Part shown: one piece after another, positions 46,501 through 59,685 of the stretch
Position numbering within the stretch: the stretch's first letter is position 1
How the letters are laid out: every line of letters begins with the position of its first letter
Source of the DNA: Morella rubra
Lineage: Eukaryota; Streptophyta; Magnoliopsida; Fagales; Myricaceae
Reading direction: 5' to 3'
Assembly (NCBI GenBank): GCA_003952965.2
Contig: CM025851.1
Coordinates: 15,799,643-15,863,642, forward strand
Length of the DNA stretch: 64,000 bases
The notes under the pieces: generated by a model
What the model was told of the DNA's origin: nothing
What the model saw: the letters and a program-made list of their open reading frames with translations, nothing else
Databases searched by the model: none
Translations under genes and position numbers: made by a program

Positions 46501-47324
46501 ACCGGACCAACTGGTTAAAATATTGTGGTCCACAAAACCTATCAACTTCAGCACTTATCTAAGAGTTTGAAATATTGGCATATCTATTGGAGCTGTTGGG
46601 GCTTCTCGAATAGCAAAGGGTGAGAGATGCCCGTAGAAAATCAATCCTCTATTATGGTCTTAAGCCATGTAATCATAGAGGAGACAATCGATCAAACAAA
46701 ACTTTTTTTTTTTTCCTTTTTTCCCTTTTATTTGCCAATCAAACAAGCCTATGAATAGCTTAAGCTTGTCCTTGAAAAGTACATGAACACCAAAAAACGC
46801 AAAATAAACTAATAAATCTTAAGATCTCCAAGCAGACTGTCTTATGTAAGTCACATTGCTTCTCTGGTAGAAAAAGAACAGGAACAAAACCATCCTCAAA
46901 CTCACAAATAATTAAAATGAAGAAGAGTCTCTGATGCAATAGCCACGAGGATGTGGTTGCACGGTCCGACTAGCTTATCTGCTAATTGGCTGACAAATTT
47001 TTTTCAAGTAGCAAAAATGCTGACCTCTTTAGTTTCACTCAGAATACGTCCCGTTTGCCTGTCCAAGTAGGTTGCCTAGGTTCACAATCTGCCAAGGAAG
47101 ATTTACAAAATATGCTCTTTCCCCTGTCGAGCGGGTGTGCTGCCTGCATGACTTCCCGACCACCTCCTTCTCGAGCACTGACATGTCTCAGGGTTCATAT
47201 CCATAGTTCTTCCTCTCGAGGTTCATCAATTATTCTACCTGTCTGCTTTTCTCATCCTTGTATCCCGATGCCCTCCCACTCCTTCCAAGTAAATATGGTT
47301 CTGGCAAGGAACTGTCATAATGCA
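43592..47324. repeat. Duplicated block B (partner of block A)
   Basis: The cleaner copy, without the CACTA and LINE insertions. It spans from the base before the chitinase 2 ATG to within the last exon of DPH2. It serves as the empty-site reference for both insertions in block A. Apart from the promoter and the DPH2 exon it holds no recognised gene. Confidence 0.9.
43643..43650 (-). promoter_or_regulatory. TATA box of chitinase 2
   Basis: TATAAATC on the minus strand, about 52 bases before the start codon. The same box survives in block A at 4749-4742. Confidence 0.65.
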
Positions 47325-50300
47325 GATCCAGACCTTGATAAGATCTGGCAGCAAGATACTCTGGTCCAGATCTAGCTGTTCCTTTGATTAAAGATTTCGA
47401 GTTATCATGCAATTGCAGAACCTTCTGTGCAGCACTGACTAGAGCAAGAGCTCCCTCGTCTCCCCTACCATTTTCTTCTTCTGCAAAAAATTCAAAACTT
47501 TGATAAGTAAATTGCCAACATCAAATGTTCTCCGTTTTCTGAATTGAATCATAGGACTTATCAACTCTGTGCGTCCATTCAAAATTTCCACTCATATATG
47601 CTTACACCAAAAACACAAGCTGCAGATGACAAAGAATACAGAAACGACACAAACACATTCATTGAAGAAATTGTTACAATTTTTGAAGCAGCTTTCCATG
47701 TACATACCCCTAAGAGATAAGGAACTCACTCACTCGATTTCAGCTGATAGGTCATTCTTATACTTTATTTAGTGATTTACTTCCTTTCGAATAACTTGTC
47801 AAAAAAAATAACTTCATGGTTCAATTACCAGTCAATGACTGTAGCACCTAATTTTCTTCTCTAATATTTTCAACTCTGAGAGAGGCGAAATTCCCACTTA
47901 AGTAACAAGTTCATATTCAAAAAAACAAAGCAACAAGTGTATATATAAATAATTACTTTTTCCACCAAGCCAAATGTAAGTTCATAAAATCAAGTAACAC
48001 TCCGAAAACTTTTGGTTGCTTTTATGACTTTTCCCGTTAGTTATATGTAGCTTGAGGGACATTTAGCTAGGTAACATTGCCTACAGCATAAGATTATTAT
48101 TCAGTACGATATGTGTTAACCAAGGTAATCAAGTTCTTCCAACATGTCCAAGGAATAACAGCAAAACGGCCTAAATATTCCCAAGAAAAATTTCTACTCC
48201 CAAAGGATATCAAAGTTTAGTTGTAACTGTGTGTTCTCAGCATTCTTAGGAATCATAACGATCCAATCAATTACTTCTTTAAGATTTCAGAAAGAAAACA
48301 AAAATTGCTTGTTTCACATATCCTTCTCCAACCGCTGAGTAAGAGCCAGGAAAAAAAAAAGGAATTTGCTTGCATAACACAAGGTCTAAATTCAGTACAT
48401 TATCGGAAGAAACTGAGTTTCCTTTTTCTTCTATTGTATTACCTGCATCTAAACCCCATAAATCTTTTGGATGGATCTCTTAAAATTCTATGGTCTGGCT
48501 ATTGAGAAGACTTTAACTTATATCTAAAGAGGCAGGAATTGTATCCATCTTAGAGCTCAGGTCTAGGGCAACATATGCAAGGCTTTACCAACTTCTATCC
48601 ATGTTCGGCAGAAAATATCTACCACTAATTTGGAGTACATAAATTTGTTTCTTTGTGATTTCACTCCCATTGCAACAAACCAAACCAAACCAAATGAGAG
48701 AGATAACTACCTTGCTGATCAAAATCTTCTACATATCCACCAGATAAAAATGAAAATCGTGCTTCTTCTGACTTGTTCACTTCAACTGGACACGAATTAA
48801 TCAAATCCTGGAATTCCATCACATACGCTCCTGTCCACTGACTTCCTCTGAGGCATGGAGATATTGAACTTTTAGGAAATAAGTAGGGAAAAAACTAGAA
48901 AAGTCCAGAAAAAACTAACTTGGAAATGGATAATGATAGCTAGAATTCCTTCCTAACTCTTTATTCTCTATTATCCATCTATAGAAGACGTCAATTCACT
49001 TCTATTGTTTCCTCACTATATGGCAAATCATACATGAAATTAAGCATTTACATGGCCTGATAACTGCACGAGGAGTTGATTGAAAAGATAAAAAGCAAGT
49101 TTAAAAAATTATCAGCATGGCAAATTATGGCAGCTTTAGAAGATCATAAAGTCACAATGAAATTTATTGAAATTAAATATCAGAAGTGGCTTGGTAACTC
49201 CAACTAAAAATCACAGACGTATCTATAGGTGGCTTGGACGCATTGTAGACACTCACAACGCAGCTAACTTAAATTTCAGAAATAGGGTAACAAGCTCCCC
49301 TGTACTAGGGTTGCACTCTTTATGCACTTTTTTTCAATAAATTTATTTCTAATTAAAAAACAAAACGATATTTCTCCACTTTCAATGCATATGACATCAA
49401 CATCAGTCATTTAAAAGATATAAAAAAGGTAATCATCCACATGAGAGTAGCCATTAAGCATGCATCTCTGTCTATTATTTATCTATCACCGTATTGCAAG
49501 AATTCTCTATTAGGGTGGGTCCATTACATATGAAGTCTGTGTTGTGCATCCATATTTGCCAGCATGTGTAGCAACATGAAAGATGAGACAGGAAACAATA
49601 GAGAACACCAAAAAATTCAGCCAGCCATGCCTTGGTACCATGGGAAATGTCACTTTAAATCTAGCTTACTATCTTAAGAATCAAGCATGAGTCAGTTACC
49701 TTATGCTCAGCAACTCTAAGATTGGGCTCCAGAGGAGCCGTACAAATCCAGCATAAGACAAATAGAGGTCATTTTATTGAACTTTTTGACTTGTAAACGG
49801 CTAGAAACTAATGACCTATGATCCATGTTTGGATTTTTCTCTCATTTTAAGCCAAGCATGAAACTTGAATCAAGATGCCTACAAAATCTCAATTAAGACA
49901 CACCGTTCTCAAGCTACACTAGAATTCTCTCAGCTTTGACTGAGCTCAGCTCAGAAACAAAATCTGTTCTGGCCATTTGGAAGCCCGGACACAGATTACC
50001 TTGATTACTTTCGTTGTGAAATAAGTAGGGCAACCATATTTAGATATTTAGTCTTAGTCACATAACCCCAGTTCTAATGCGAAAAAGTTTCAAGCCTCAA
50101 AGAAATGAAAAGGGTGTTGATCCTATTTGCGAAACACAAACAGGCTAGTATAAATGGAAAAACTTATTAAGCCACAGATATCCATCTACTGGCCACTCCG
50201 TTGAGCTTATGTCACCCAGTCTCTAGAGCATCTATTTCATCCTAATTAAAAAGCACACAACTGGTACAGATATCCCCAAAAACTACCATAAAACAAAACA

Positions 50301-53300
50301 ACAAAAGGGATCGTGTGGGGACTAGTTTTGAAGGTCTTGTCACCCTTAGCATGTATGGCTTCTTTCCCCAAATGGAGTATGTAGCTGGCCGATTATTGAT
50401 TTCAAGCTGAGTTTCAAATTTATTCAGCTTCCAAACGTATAAAAAGCATTAAAGGTGCAAGACCAGGGAAAATTGGAGAATGACATGTGCTGATCCACTG
50501 TCTACCAAAGACAGAAGAGCTTAACAATAGTTTATAACTAGAGATTTAAGAAAATAATGAAGTATTTCCTATGCAGTACCTGTTGAAAGCAAGCATCGCT
50601 TCAAATGGGGTAATCACTGGAGCTAGATACTCTTTGCTATCCAGAAGGGCAGTTTGGGCACAAGATACATAAATGAAAACATCACACTGCCACAAATAGA
50701 AATTTGTTAATAAACGGGTATATTTTGAAATAAACTTGAACCCATTTCAGTTTACCTCAGGAAAGTTGGCAAGTTTTGCAGGGTTTGGTCTTCCAACAAC
50801 AAGAGTATAGGCCTTTTTCCCAGCCCCTGCTATCAGCTCTTTCATCTGACGAATCATATGCAGGTAACCAGCTGCATCAATAGTTGCATAATTAATCACT
50901 CATCTTCCATGATGAACAATTAGTGGCATAGTCACATGAATCTCAACATAATTCACTTTTCTTGAACACATGATGGGTAACGTTATAAACAGTAATGAAA
51001 ATAACTCGCGGACCGCAATTTACTGCTTTATGCCCAAACTAACATGGTGATCAAGATTCTACTGCTGTGTTAAACTATGAAAGCAATGTTAATAGATCTC
51101 ACCGAATATCCTAATTTAGTTCTTACAACTAATTTTGGTATCAGTTTCACCAAAAAAGGAGTTTAGTGAAGAACATAAAACACACCAATATGATTGGAAT
51201 CATCCTAGAAAATCATTGTTCACATGACAACACCACTTGATATCAATGAACACTTACAAAGAGTTAAGAACTGATAAGGATAGGAAACCATACTAATGAT
51301 TAAGATAACAATGTAGGTTATCCAATATCTATTTTGTTAACTTTTAATCACAGAATACATGGTTATATAGGGGAAAGGTGTTCACATAAATTCCTGCAAT
51401 GGAAATGGAGCCGAGTTAGCAAAACAATGCAGACCCATACACAGTGATAGTTCAATCCCACGGGGCAACTTACCAACACCAAGAGTCCCAACCAAAATTC
51501 CAACAATATTAGCATCCTTAGCTTTTTCCACTAGGTAATATCTGCAAACATCACTGCCACAGTAAGTACCACAAAATGTGCATGACAAGAAATGAACAAA
51601 TAATGCAAATAACAGGAAGAAAATACGACAAGTGAACCAGTAGACTTTTAAGGAGAAAACAAATTTAAAGGTGACAGGGGACAAAGATTATAGGTGCATA
51701 TAATACCGTCGCTTAAGAACCCTTTTCGGTTGAGATGCATCAGTCACCAAACAATTCTCCGCTGCATCATATCTGACTAAAACGAACAACCCCAAATATT
51801 TTCTTGATAAGTGAAAACATTACCAGATCTAATACAGTGATCAATTCTGAAAATATCAGACAAGCAATGGAACCAGCAATATGTTATAGAGCTAGGGGAA
51901 ATGGAAAAACTAACGCAAACGGTTGTTTCATATTGGCCAATAATTCCCTAATCAACAAATTTTCAATTACAAGAAATGTAGAAACCATTCGAACATGCCA
52001 CATACAAATATAATGCACCGTAAAGATACTAAAGAGAAGCAACTTCATCATCAATAACCATGTATAGTGCTAGTAAAAAGATCAACAAAGTGAAATAGAA
52101 AATGCTGAAAGATCAGAACAACAGGCACACAACATAGGGACAAACTAATTGATCTACCTGTGTCACATCCATTAAAGGTCATCACAACATTTGCAAATGC
52201 TGAATTGTCCGAACCAATCCAAAAAAGCAGGTAGTCCTCCATTCTGTGTCCATCAGGTAAAGTCCAGCACAAACCTCCCATTCTGTATGTATTACCAGAT
52301 GCCACCCCAAAAGTGCGATGATCAGTACAGTCACCAACTGTTCCCAAGAGCCCAGTGAAGCTGTTCTGTACATCAGATGGATTCATAACTGAACCCATTA
52401 TGTCAGCAAAATGGACTTCTAACTTGGATTCGGGCTCAGATAACCTCAATGCTTCTGGCAGTGCTTCTCTAATATGCCGTACTGAATATGCATATTCCAG
52501 CCTGTAAAGAACCTGCACTTAGGAAGTAATGCAAATAAAGTCCCACCAGAATTATGTGATAGTTCTTCCTGGAAATAAGCAAAAGACAAAATACTTAAAT
52601 CATTAAATAATTGAGAAGCAAAGAAGGTGTGGATGTCTCTAATATGCTTAATCGAATTACGCACCCAAAAAGAACCTGAAATTCAGAAGTAAAGTAAATA
52701 ACACTCATAACAAATGTAATTGGTAGCTCTTCCCAGCAGTTGGTTGGTAGTGAATTACAAAGAATCACTTTTGATAATCTCAATATTTTATGGGTCAGGG
52801 ACACAGGTATCTCATCAACATTTACAATAAATCTTCTTCGAGATTCAAGCAGTAGTCACAATGGAAATGCACCATATAATCTATCCAGCTGATAAAGACT
52901 AGTAGGGCAGGATTCTGTGGGAATAGTTTTTTGGATAAGGTAGATAACCTTTATTAAGGAAGGGGTGACAGTACGAGCTGTGGGAATAGTAGGAAGAATC
53001 TATAACTCTCTTCCACTCTCTTCAGGGACTAGAGTTGGGTTTGAGAAGCCCTTTCTTTAATGGAGTTGGATAGGTCTTTGAGTTGAAAGTCTCAAGCCTA
53101 GGGACACAAGGCAAGCTAATTGTCAGTTTTTCAAATTATGTCAATTCTTTACTTGTCTAAGACAGGTTTAAACAAAGCATGCATACAGTAACAAGGTTTA
53201 CAAGGACACCATAAATTTCCTCTCTTTCTTTGGTTGGGGTGAAGCGGAATGAGATAGAGGGAAGGGGGATATAATCTCCAGAAACTATGCATACAGGATT

Positions 53301-56300
53301 CAGGCATAATCTCTTGACACATCGATTATAATCCCTAGGCCCTTAAGCCCCATAAAGGTGGTGTTCACCACCCAAAATTTCCACCCCAATAAAATAACTC
53401 CTCAAAATTCTCTCCTCCCATCAAATCATCACTTTTCACTCCAAATAAATATAAAAATTATTCCAATCATCTCTCTCTTCACTTTTTCACCAAGCCCAAT
53501 ACCCCAAAATTTCCACATCCAAACACCATCAAAGTACTTTCGTTTGACTTGAATCCTGCTTTCAATGCACATAGATAATATCCCTACCAAGACCATCAAA
53601 TTGGCCTGCTCTTGTGTGTTTTACTGCAGTTGCATGTGTCAGAGGTTCGCAAAATATTATGAACCATCCCATTGACTGATGATATAAATATTTGCAGTTT
53701 TCTCTAATTTTCTATAGGTTAAGAAACCAGCATAGTTAATGAAGTAGTAAGGGAACACATTAGCCACATGATTTCATGGTTGACAGCATTTGGTGAAATT
53801 TCGCAGCTAGAAAGGAAAGTAAAACATTTCAAGTTGATTGCCATACCAGAATAGACTTGCCATTGGTTAAGGCGCAATTTGACAGATTCTCAACGCAATT
53901 GGATACACTAATGGAAGCCTTTCCAATAACAAATAATGCTGGAAGAGTTGTCGTCCTGAAAACAAAAACGAGACCTTCAATATAATTGTAATGAAATAGA
54001 ATTAGTAGCTGATAAGATTATGCAGCCAAACAAATAATGCAGTTACATTTTTGTAAGTTCACATCTCAGAAATGAATACAAATCGCATATGTAAAGGTAA
54101 GCTAAGACACCCCTGGATGGGCAGAAGACTAGGGTGAAGGCTAGCTCTAATCTTGGAACATTCAATATCAAAACAAACATTGGCAAAGTTCGCAGTCCTA
54201 ACTCACAATTAATAGAGCCAAAAGACTGGACATAAACTAAAGACAGCTATATGATATACTAGCCTCTTTTCACTGTAGACCTTAGAGCCTACTGCTGCCC
54301 AAAAAATATTGCGTTTATGAGTCCCCGGCTCTACCTAATCTGCGTCTTAAATATTTTCCCCTAGCCATTTCAGACTCTGAAAACCTCCAAAGAACTATGA
54401 TTCTTGGAAGCATATCTGCTATGTGGAAAACATCAGGCACAATGTTCTCTACCACACCCAACCACATAATTTCCTTGACATTATATCCATCTCCTCCAGA
54501 GTTAAACCCTTATATCTCCACTATCAGTAATTATGGCTCTTAAAGTTTGGGATTTTACCTATTCAAAGTGGAATTTGATTTTTCAAAATTGCTCAAGGTA
54601 ATCAAATGATGATGCTAAATGCTGGCAGGGAAACAATCCAGAACACACATGAAGATTTTTTTTTTGATAAGTAAGATCACTTTATTAAAAGGAAGAAAAA
54701 GTGAAAACAGTACAAAGCTTGTACTGAAAACACTTAGAACATACAAGCAAAAAGCTAATGAAATCTGGAAAATCAAGAAAATACCCCCCACATGGCATTA
54801 ACCCAACAAAAAAGAGAGTGCATAACAACACCTTGTACGTAAACCACCAACAATTCTAAATCCTCAAAACATCGACTATTACGTTCCCTCCAAAGACACC
54901 ACCAAACACAAGATGGAACCATCTTCCAAATTGCCTAGCCAAAGGATCCTTAAACTTTCTTCCCCAACATAGCAACACATCAAACACCCTTTCCGGCATT
55001 ACCCAATGAAGATTTGTTATACGAAAACATACGTCCAAAGTGCCCTTGCCATAGAACAATGCAATAAGACATGGTCAACGGACTCACTATCCCTCTTACA
55101 TAAATAACACCAATCCGTGACATAAACGCCTCTCCTCCGAAGATTATCAATAAACAAATTCCTAGAATGTGTAGACTCCCACACAAAGAACAAAACTCTC
55201 ATAGGTACCTTAGTCCACCAAACCCCACACCAAGGAAACAACTGTGACGTACCACCAGAAATAGAGGAATAAAAAGCTTTAACAGGGAAAATTCCATCCT
55301 TAGAACCCATCCAAAACAACTTGTCTTCACTATCTCGACGAATTACCTTTGCATAAACTGTGGAATAAAAAGCTGTGAATTCCACCATTTCCAAATCATT
55401 TGCAGATCTCAAGAACTGAATATCCAAACCAAAGAAAGTGTATCATGCAACAAATAATCCGCCACCATCCCATTCTTACACCGGGCCAAAGAGAACACAC
55501 GTGAAGATGTGTTTTAAAAACACGAGAATTGGCCAACAGCCACAACAAGAAAGAATGTCAAGACCGAAAAGACATGAATTGCAACTTCCCAGCTCTGGTG
55601 GGACTCAGCAGCAGGCGTTCCTTTAATCTACTCACTCTAAACTCCGTAAGTAATTTTGAACTATGGGGAACAAATGCTCAGGTGTATCTCTGGAACACAA
55701 AAGTTCCAAGCCACTCCCCGCAAAGAACTGATAGAGATCATTTTCCTCATGGGAATCCTCTATAAGAAAAAGTGTAAAAATGCAGTTTTCTAGATGTTAT
55801 TTCCTGCAAAGCTATCTAAGATGAACATATCAGAGAAAAGAAAAAAGCATATATTAGGATTGTAAATTACTTTATCATGGTAGTTAAGATATGAACACTC
55901 AAGGTAAATGCTGAAAAAAATTTATGTTCCCAAACTTGCTGATCAAAATGGCTAAAATATGTCGTTACTTAAGTTGATTCTTACTTCAGATTCAGTTTCA
56001 GAGTAATTATTTTAGAGTCATGCTGCTCAAGTTAAGAGAAAAAGGGACAGTATATGCAAAACACTTGCCCTCAATGCTAAATCCTAGGCAAAGTATCAGC
56101 AATTTGACATAGACTATACAAAATTTTCAACTGATACTCACGGGCTAAAACAAGTATGTCCATAATGTACAACACAATTTGCATCAACGTGCAATGCTCC
56201 GACCTCATCCACGCAGCAACTACCATATGTCGTGTCTGCCATTACAAACAATCTAACATCTTTATTGCCTCCATTTTGTTCGATGCCACATTTTTTCAAT

Positions 56301-56928
56301 GATCGAAGTTGGTCTCGCAAAGCTCTCACAACTCTCGTGGAGTCCTTCAATGACTCGTCTGGGAACTGAAATTCAAACAAAACAAATCTCCATTACTAAT
56401 AACCTGACAAATAAGTAAGCCCTTTAATCTCTATCTGGTCACTGAAGCAACCGAGACAAATTCAGGAATACAGTTTAACGTAATTCATATACCCTAAAAG
56501 AGCAACCAAATGAAAATTTCGAAAAACAACTCAAACTAGTAAATTCAAGTAACTGTTTTGTTTCCATCTCCTTCAGTTTTCCCAGCAACCAAACAGAAAA
56601 CAAAGAGAATGACTAAGGGTCTCAAGGTTATATGAGTCACACTCTAGAATCTTACTTGAAAATTCTTTATATTCTATTGTTCAGTCAATTACATCTCGTT
56701 CTGTTAATACAAAAGACTAAAGATTTTCCTTCAGTTTCTCACAAACCAAACAACGGATACAAAAAGAAGAGGTTTTTATAGGGTTTTAAGGAAGTTCTCT
56801 TTTTTTCTTCTTCTTTTTTTTTTTTTTTCAGTTTTTGGTTTCTGTACCTGTAAAGCGACTCTGGTGAAGTTCCGAGAATGAATAAACTCGGCGGTGCGGG
56901 TAATTTCGTAATAAGAATCCAAGTCCAT
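47230..56928 (-). CDS. DPH2: DPH2, 2-(3-amino-3-carboxypropyl)histidine synthase subunit 2
   Basis: Ten exons: 56928-56848, 56365-56142, 53955-53847, 52512-52158, 51776-51707, 51541-51474, 50871-50756, 50686-50580, 48847-48711 and 47480-47230. All introns are GT..AG and the total is 1518 nt, 505 aa. It reads MDLDSYYEITRTAEFIHSRN, FTRVALQFPDESLKDSTRV, VRLFVMADTTYGSCCVDEVG, then later MEDYLLFWIGSDNSAFANVV, YYLVEKAKDANIVGILVGTL, KKAYTLVVGRPNPAKLANFP and CDVFIYVSCAQTALLDSKEY. These are diagnostic for DPH2. With DPH1 it forms the non-canonical radical-SAM [4Fe-4S] enzyme for the first step of diphthamide synthesis on elongation factor 2, in the cytosol. The length fits plant DPH2 (about 490-500 aa). 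The large intron between exons 2 and 3 carries a LINE. A copy of the last exon's end is found at 19984-20078. Confidence 0.95.
54657..55491 (-). mobile_element. 5'-truncated LINE in a DPH2 intron
   Basis: The 3' end carries a T run on the plus strand at 54657. A zf-RVT domain is read leftward (WWTKVPMRVLFFVWESTHSR, then CYLCKRDSESVDHVLLHCSM). It is flanked by a 17-bp target duplication: AGAACACACATGAAGAT (54640-54656) and AGAACACACGTGAAGAT (55492-55508), one mismatch. The element is about 835 bp, lies in the same orientation as DPH2, and belongs to a different LINE lineage from that at 17892 judging by the zf-RVT text. The single TSD mismatch suggests a moderately young insertion. Confidence 0.9.
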
Positions 56929-57170
56929 GACCTGAGTATAAACAGAGCAGCCTCTGCTCTCCGAGCTCCGCCGTGGAAGTAGAAACGCGAACAAATATAT
57001 ATACGTACGTCTTGGTTGTGTTTTTCGGCCCTCGGCAACTATATATACGCAACACTTTGGGCCACCTTTGCTGTTGAAAGTCGATGGGTTTTAAAGCCCA
57101 GATATTCCAGCCCAGATATTCCAGCCCAGCTCAAATAAACTCTACAAATAGAGCGCTACTGGCCCACCCA
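56929..57170. promoter_or_regulatory. Shared divergent promoter of DPH2 and the glycine-rich protein gene
   Basis: The two genes diverge here. TATATATA-like tracts lie near 56995 and 57041. TGGGCC/GGCCCA-type site II elements recur: TTTGGGCC (57056), AAAGCCCAG (57094), CCAGCCCAG twice (57106, 57121) and GGCCCACCC (57161). Site II elements bind TCP factors and are common in plant genes for translation and organelles. A GCCCAGATATTCCA unit is directly repeated at about 57096-57122. Confidence 0.6.
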
Positions 57171-57171
57171 T

Positions 57172-58191
57172 CGCCGCTCGCACTCTTCCCCACCGTCTTC
57201 GTTTATCTGTTCTTTCCTCCTCTCCCGGTGCACCTGACCGTCTTTGGCGAATCCAATTGCCCACAACGAACGGTGAGCTGGCCCGCCACTCTCTCCCTCT
57301 CTGAATACTACTGTCGATTAGTTGCTCGAAATTTCGATTTGCAATTAGTTATTATCTTTTGAATCTTTTGTTTTTAAAAAATGTCAAAACACTAAAGCAA
57401 TTATCGACTTAAACCCCATGAATGTTTTTATACATACAGTCGTCGTATTTTAAAGTGAATGAAAGGAGTAAATTTCTTATCTTTCCATTAATGATATCTC
57501 ATTGACTATTAGACCCTTTTGGTCATACAAATGGAGAAGCTATTTTTGTGGTTTTTCGGAGAGGAGAAATGGAGGCTATTTTGTGTCATGGTGAATACGT
57601 ATCTCTTTATGTATACGAAGAGCTTACAAGGATATGGAAAGGAGCATACAGAAGTATGTGTTTTGTTAGAGGGTTGTGGCGGAGTTCACTCTAACGAATG
57701 CAATTCTGGGGTTATCTGTTCTTCCCTAGCTTTGATGGTGGTGTTTGTTTAGAGATGCGTCTGTAGCGAATTGATGAACCATGGCCGACACTCATCTTGG
57801 ACGTAAGCACATGTCCATTTATAGTTCTTACTAAGTATAGGCTTGTGCTGGTTTAATCCTCGTTGTGCTTTGTATCGCCTTGATTAAATAAGATTGAAGC
57901 CGACCTAAAAGTCTTATTATTGTGCCGAGGTCAGCTTGATTGAACAACATTGAGCTGGACCTTGTCCTATTCTGGGTCCTTTTCGGCTGTTTCTATAACA
58001 TTGCATGGTTCCTCAGGAGGGTTATACTGTGATGTTGATTGAAATTACATGGGGAAATGAATTCTAGTTATGGTGTTAGGAATTTTAATGCACGATCAAG
58101 GTAAGTTATTGTTCATTGTTGTTTGAAGGATGGTGATAGGTTTTGGAGCTTAATGTCTGGTTTACAAAGCAGCTGAGCTCTTTGTTGAAGG
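57172..58191 (+). other. Probable 5' leader exon and leader intron of the glycine-rich protein gene
   Basis: A pyrimidine-rich leader (57180-57272) is followed by CGGTGAGC, a good donor at 57273. A TTACAAAGCAG acceptor lies near 58171, just before the ATG at 58192. The stretch between is T-rich and has no recognised gene; a 77-residue open frame at 57519-57752 looks accidental. Confidence 0.5.
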
Positions 58192-59648
58192 ATGAGCACC
58201 ACGCAGATTACTGCCTGCCGGCCTAATCTCTTTGTCAGAAATTATCTTCAATTGCACCACCTCTCTTCTACACCATGTAGTTTAGCCATATCTGGCAAGT
58301 GGCTCCCTAGGACGGACTTGATGCTGACTGCCAATGCATCACATCATCAGCGAAGCATGCCGGTTTGCTTATTAGGTGGTAAAGGAAATGTCGAAGGTGG
58401 CAGTGGGGTAAGAGGCTTTTTTTCGTATTGTCTCTTTTGTTATTGGGTACTTGAAGTACTTTAGATCCAAATTTTAAAGTTGGAAGAAGAATCTCCAAAT
58501 ATGTGAGGAAAAATCATTGATGTGCACTTGAGATGAATGGTATCCATCTTCTTAGCACCACCTGTGTATTTCTACTCCTATGGTGGCTTTCTTATTTGCC
58601 TACCAATTTTTGTGTCCTGGGCTGATTTTTTTTGTCCCATGCAAAGATACCACATGCAAGTCCTGATTTTAGGTGATCTGAAAATTGTACTTTGCAATAA
58701 ATTTCAGCCAAGCGTTTCTTGAGTGTGCCTATTTGCTTTTCAATTACAGCTACATGAATATGACAATGGTTGATGCTAGTATGGGACTGTTCGTGTAAAA
58801 GGTAGGCCTCAGGCCAATGGTAGAGTCAAACCAATGGACTAGGTAGCATAAAGAAAAGTATAGGTTATTAGTAATAGTTAGTTATCAGTTCGCTATGAGT
58901 ATTAATTGGAAGTGTTACTCCCAGTATACTTTTGGACTCATTCCATTTGGACCACAGAATATATGGAAAATTATGTTTAACTCATTCATTCCTATTTTCT
59001 TATTCTTACTGAGGGATTTCTGCTGTTGTCCAAAACATTTGATCTAGTTACATATATCCATATTCTCCCTTCCTTTTTACCTTTCATCTTTTAGAAGCTT
59101 GTTTCTAGGATTCAAGTTGAAGCTTCAATCATTTATTACTTCATGTCTTGTATATTGTTTTCTGTTATATAATTTTTTCTAATCAAAGTTTAACTGTTGA
59201 AGTGCATTGTAAGGGATCTGTCATCATGTTTCAGTGGTTTGTAGAGTCATTAGCCCTGTTATGTAAGTTATGGAAGGAGGGAGGATGAGATGCTTGCAAT
59301 TTTATCTTCTAGAAACCTATATTTTCGTAGTATTTTGGTCGGGGAAAATCTACAAAGTTGACTTGAACTTCTCAAATGCCATCAGGGTTTTCCATGGAAA
59401 GTTCTTCAGAACATTATCGGAAGGTTGAAGGGAAGGTCACTAGAAGATGAATTACGAAAGCAGATTGAGAAGAAAGAATTCTATAGTGATAGTGGCAGTG
59501 GCAGTGGTAGAAACCGTCCACCAGGTGGTGGTGGTGGTGGTAATGGTGGGGATGGTTCAGGTGGATCAGAGGACGAAGGCCTTATTGGAATTCTTGATGA
59601 AACTCTCCAAGTGATTTTAGCAACCATTGGCTTCATTTTCCTGGTATT

Positions 59649-59685
<37 letters not shown>

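Noticed and set aside
46986-47375. 129-residue plus-strand frame overlapping the DPH2 3' end
   Set aside because: It is the antisense shadow of the last DPH2 exon and its flank.
57519-57752. 77-residue frame upstream of the glycine-rich protein
   Set aside because: It lies in the probable leader intron and has no family resemblance.
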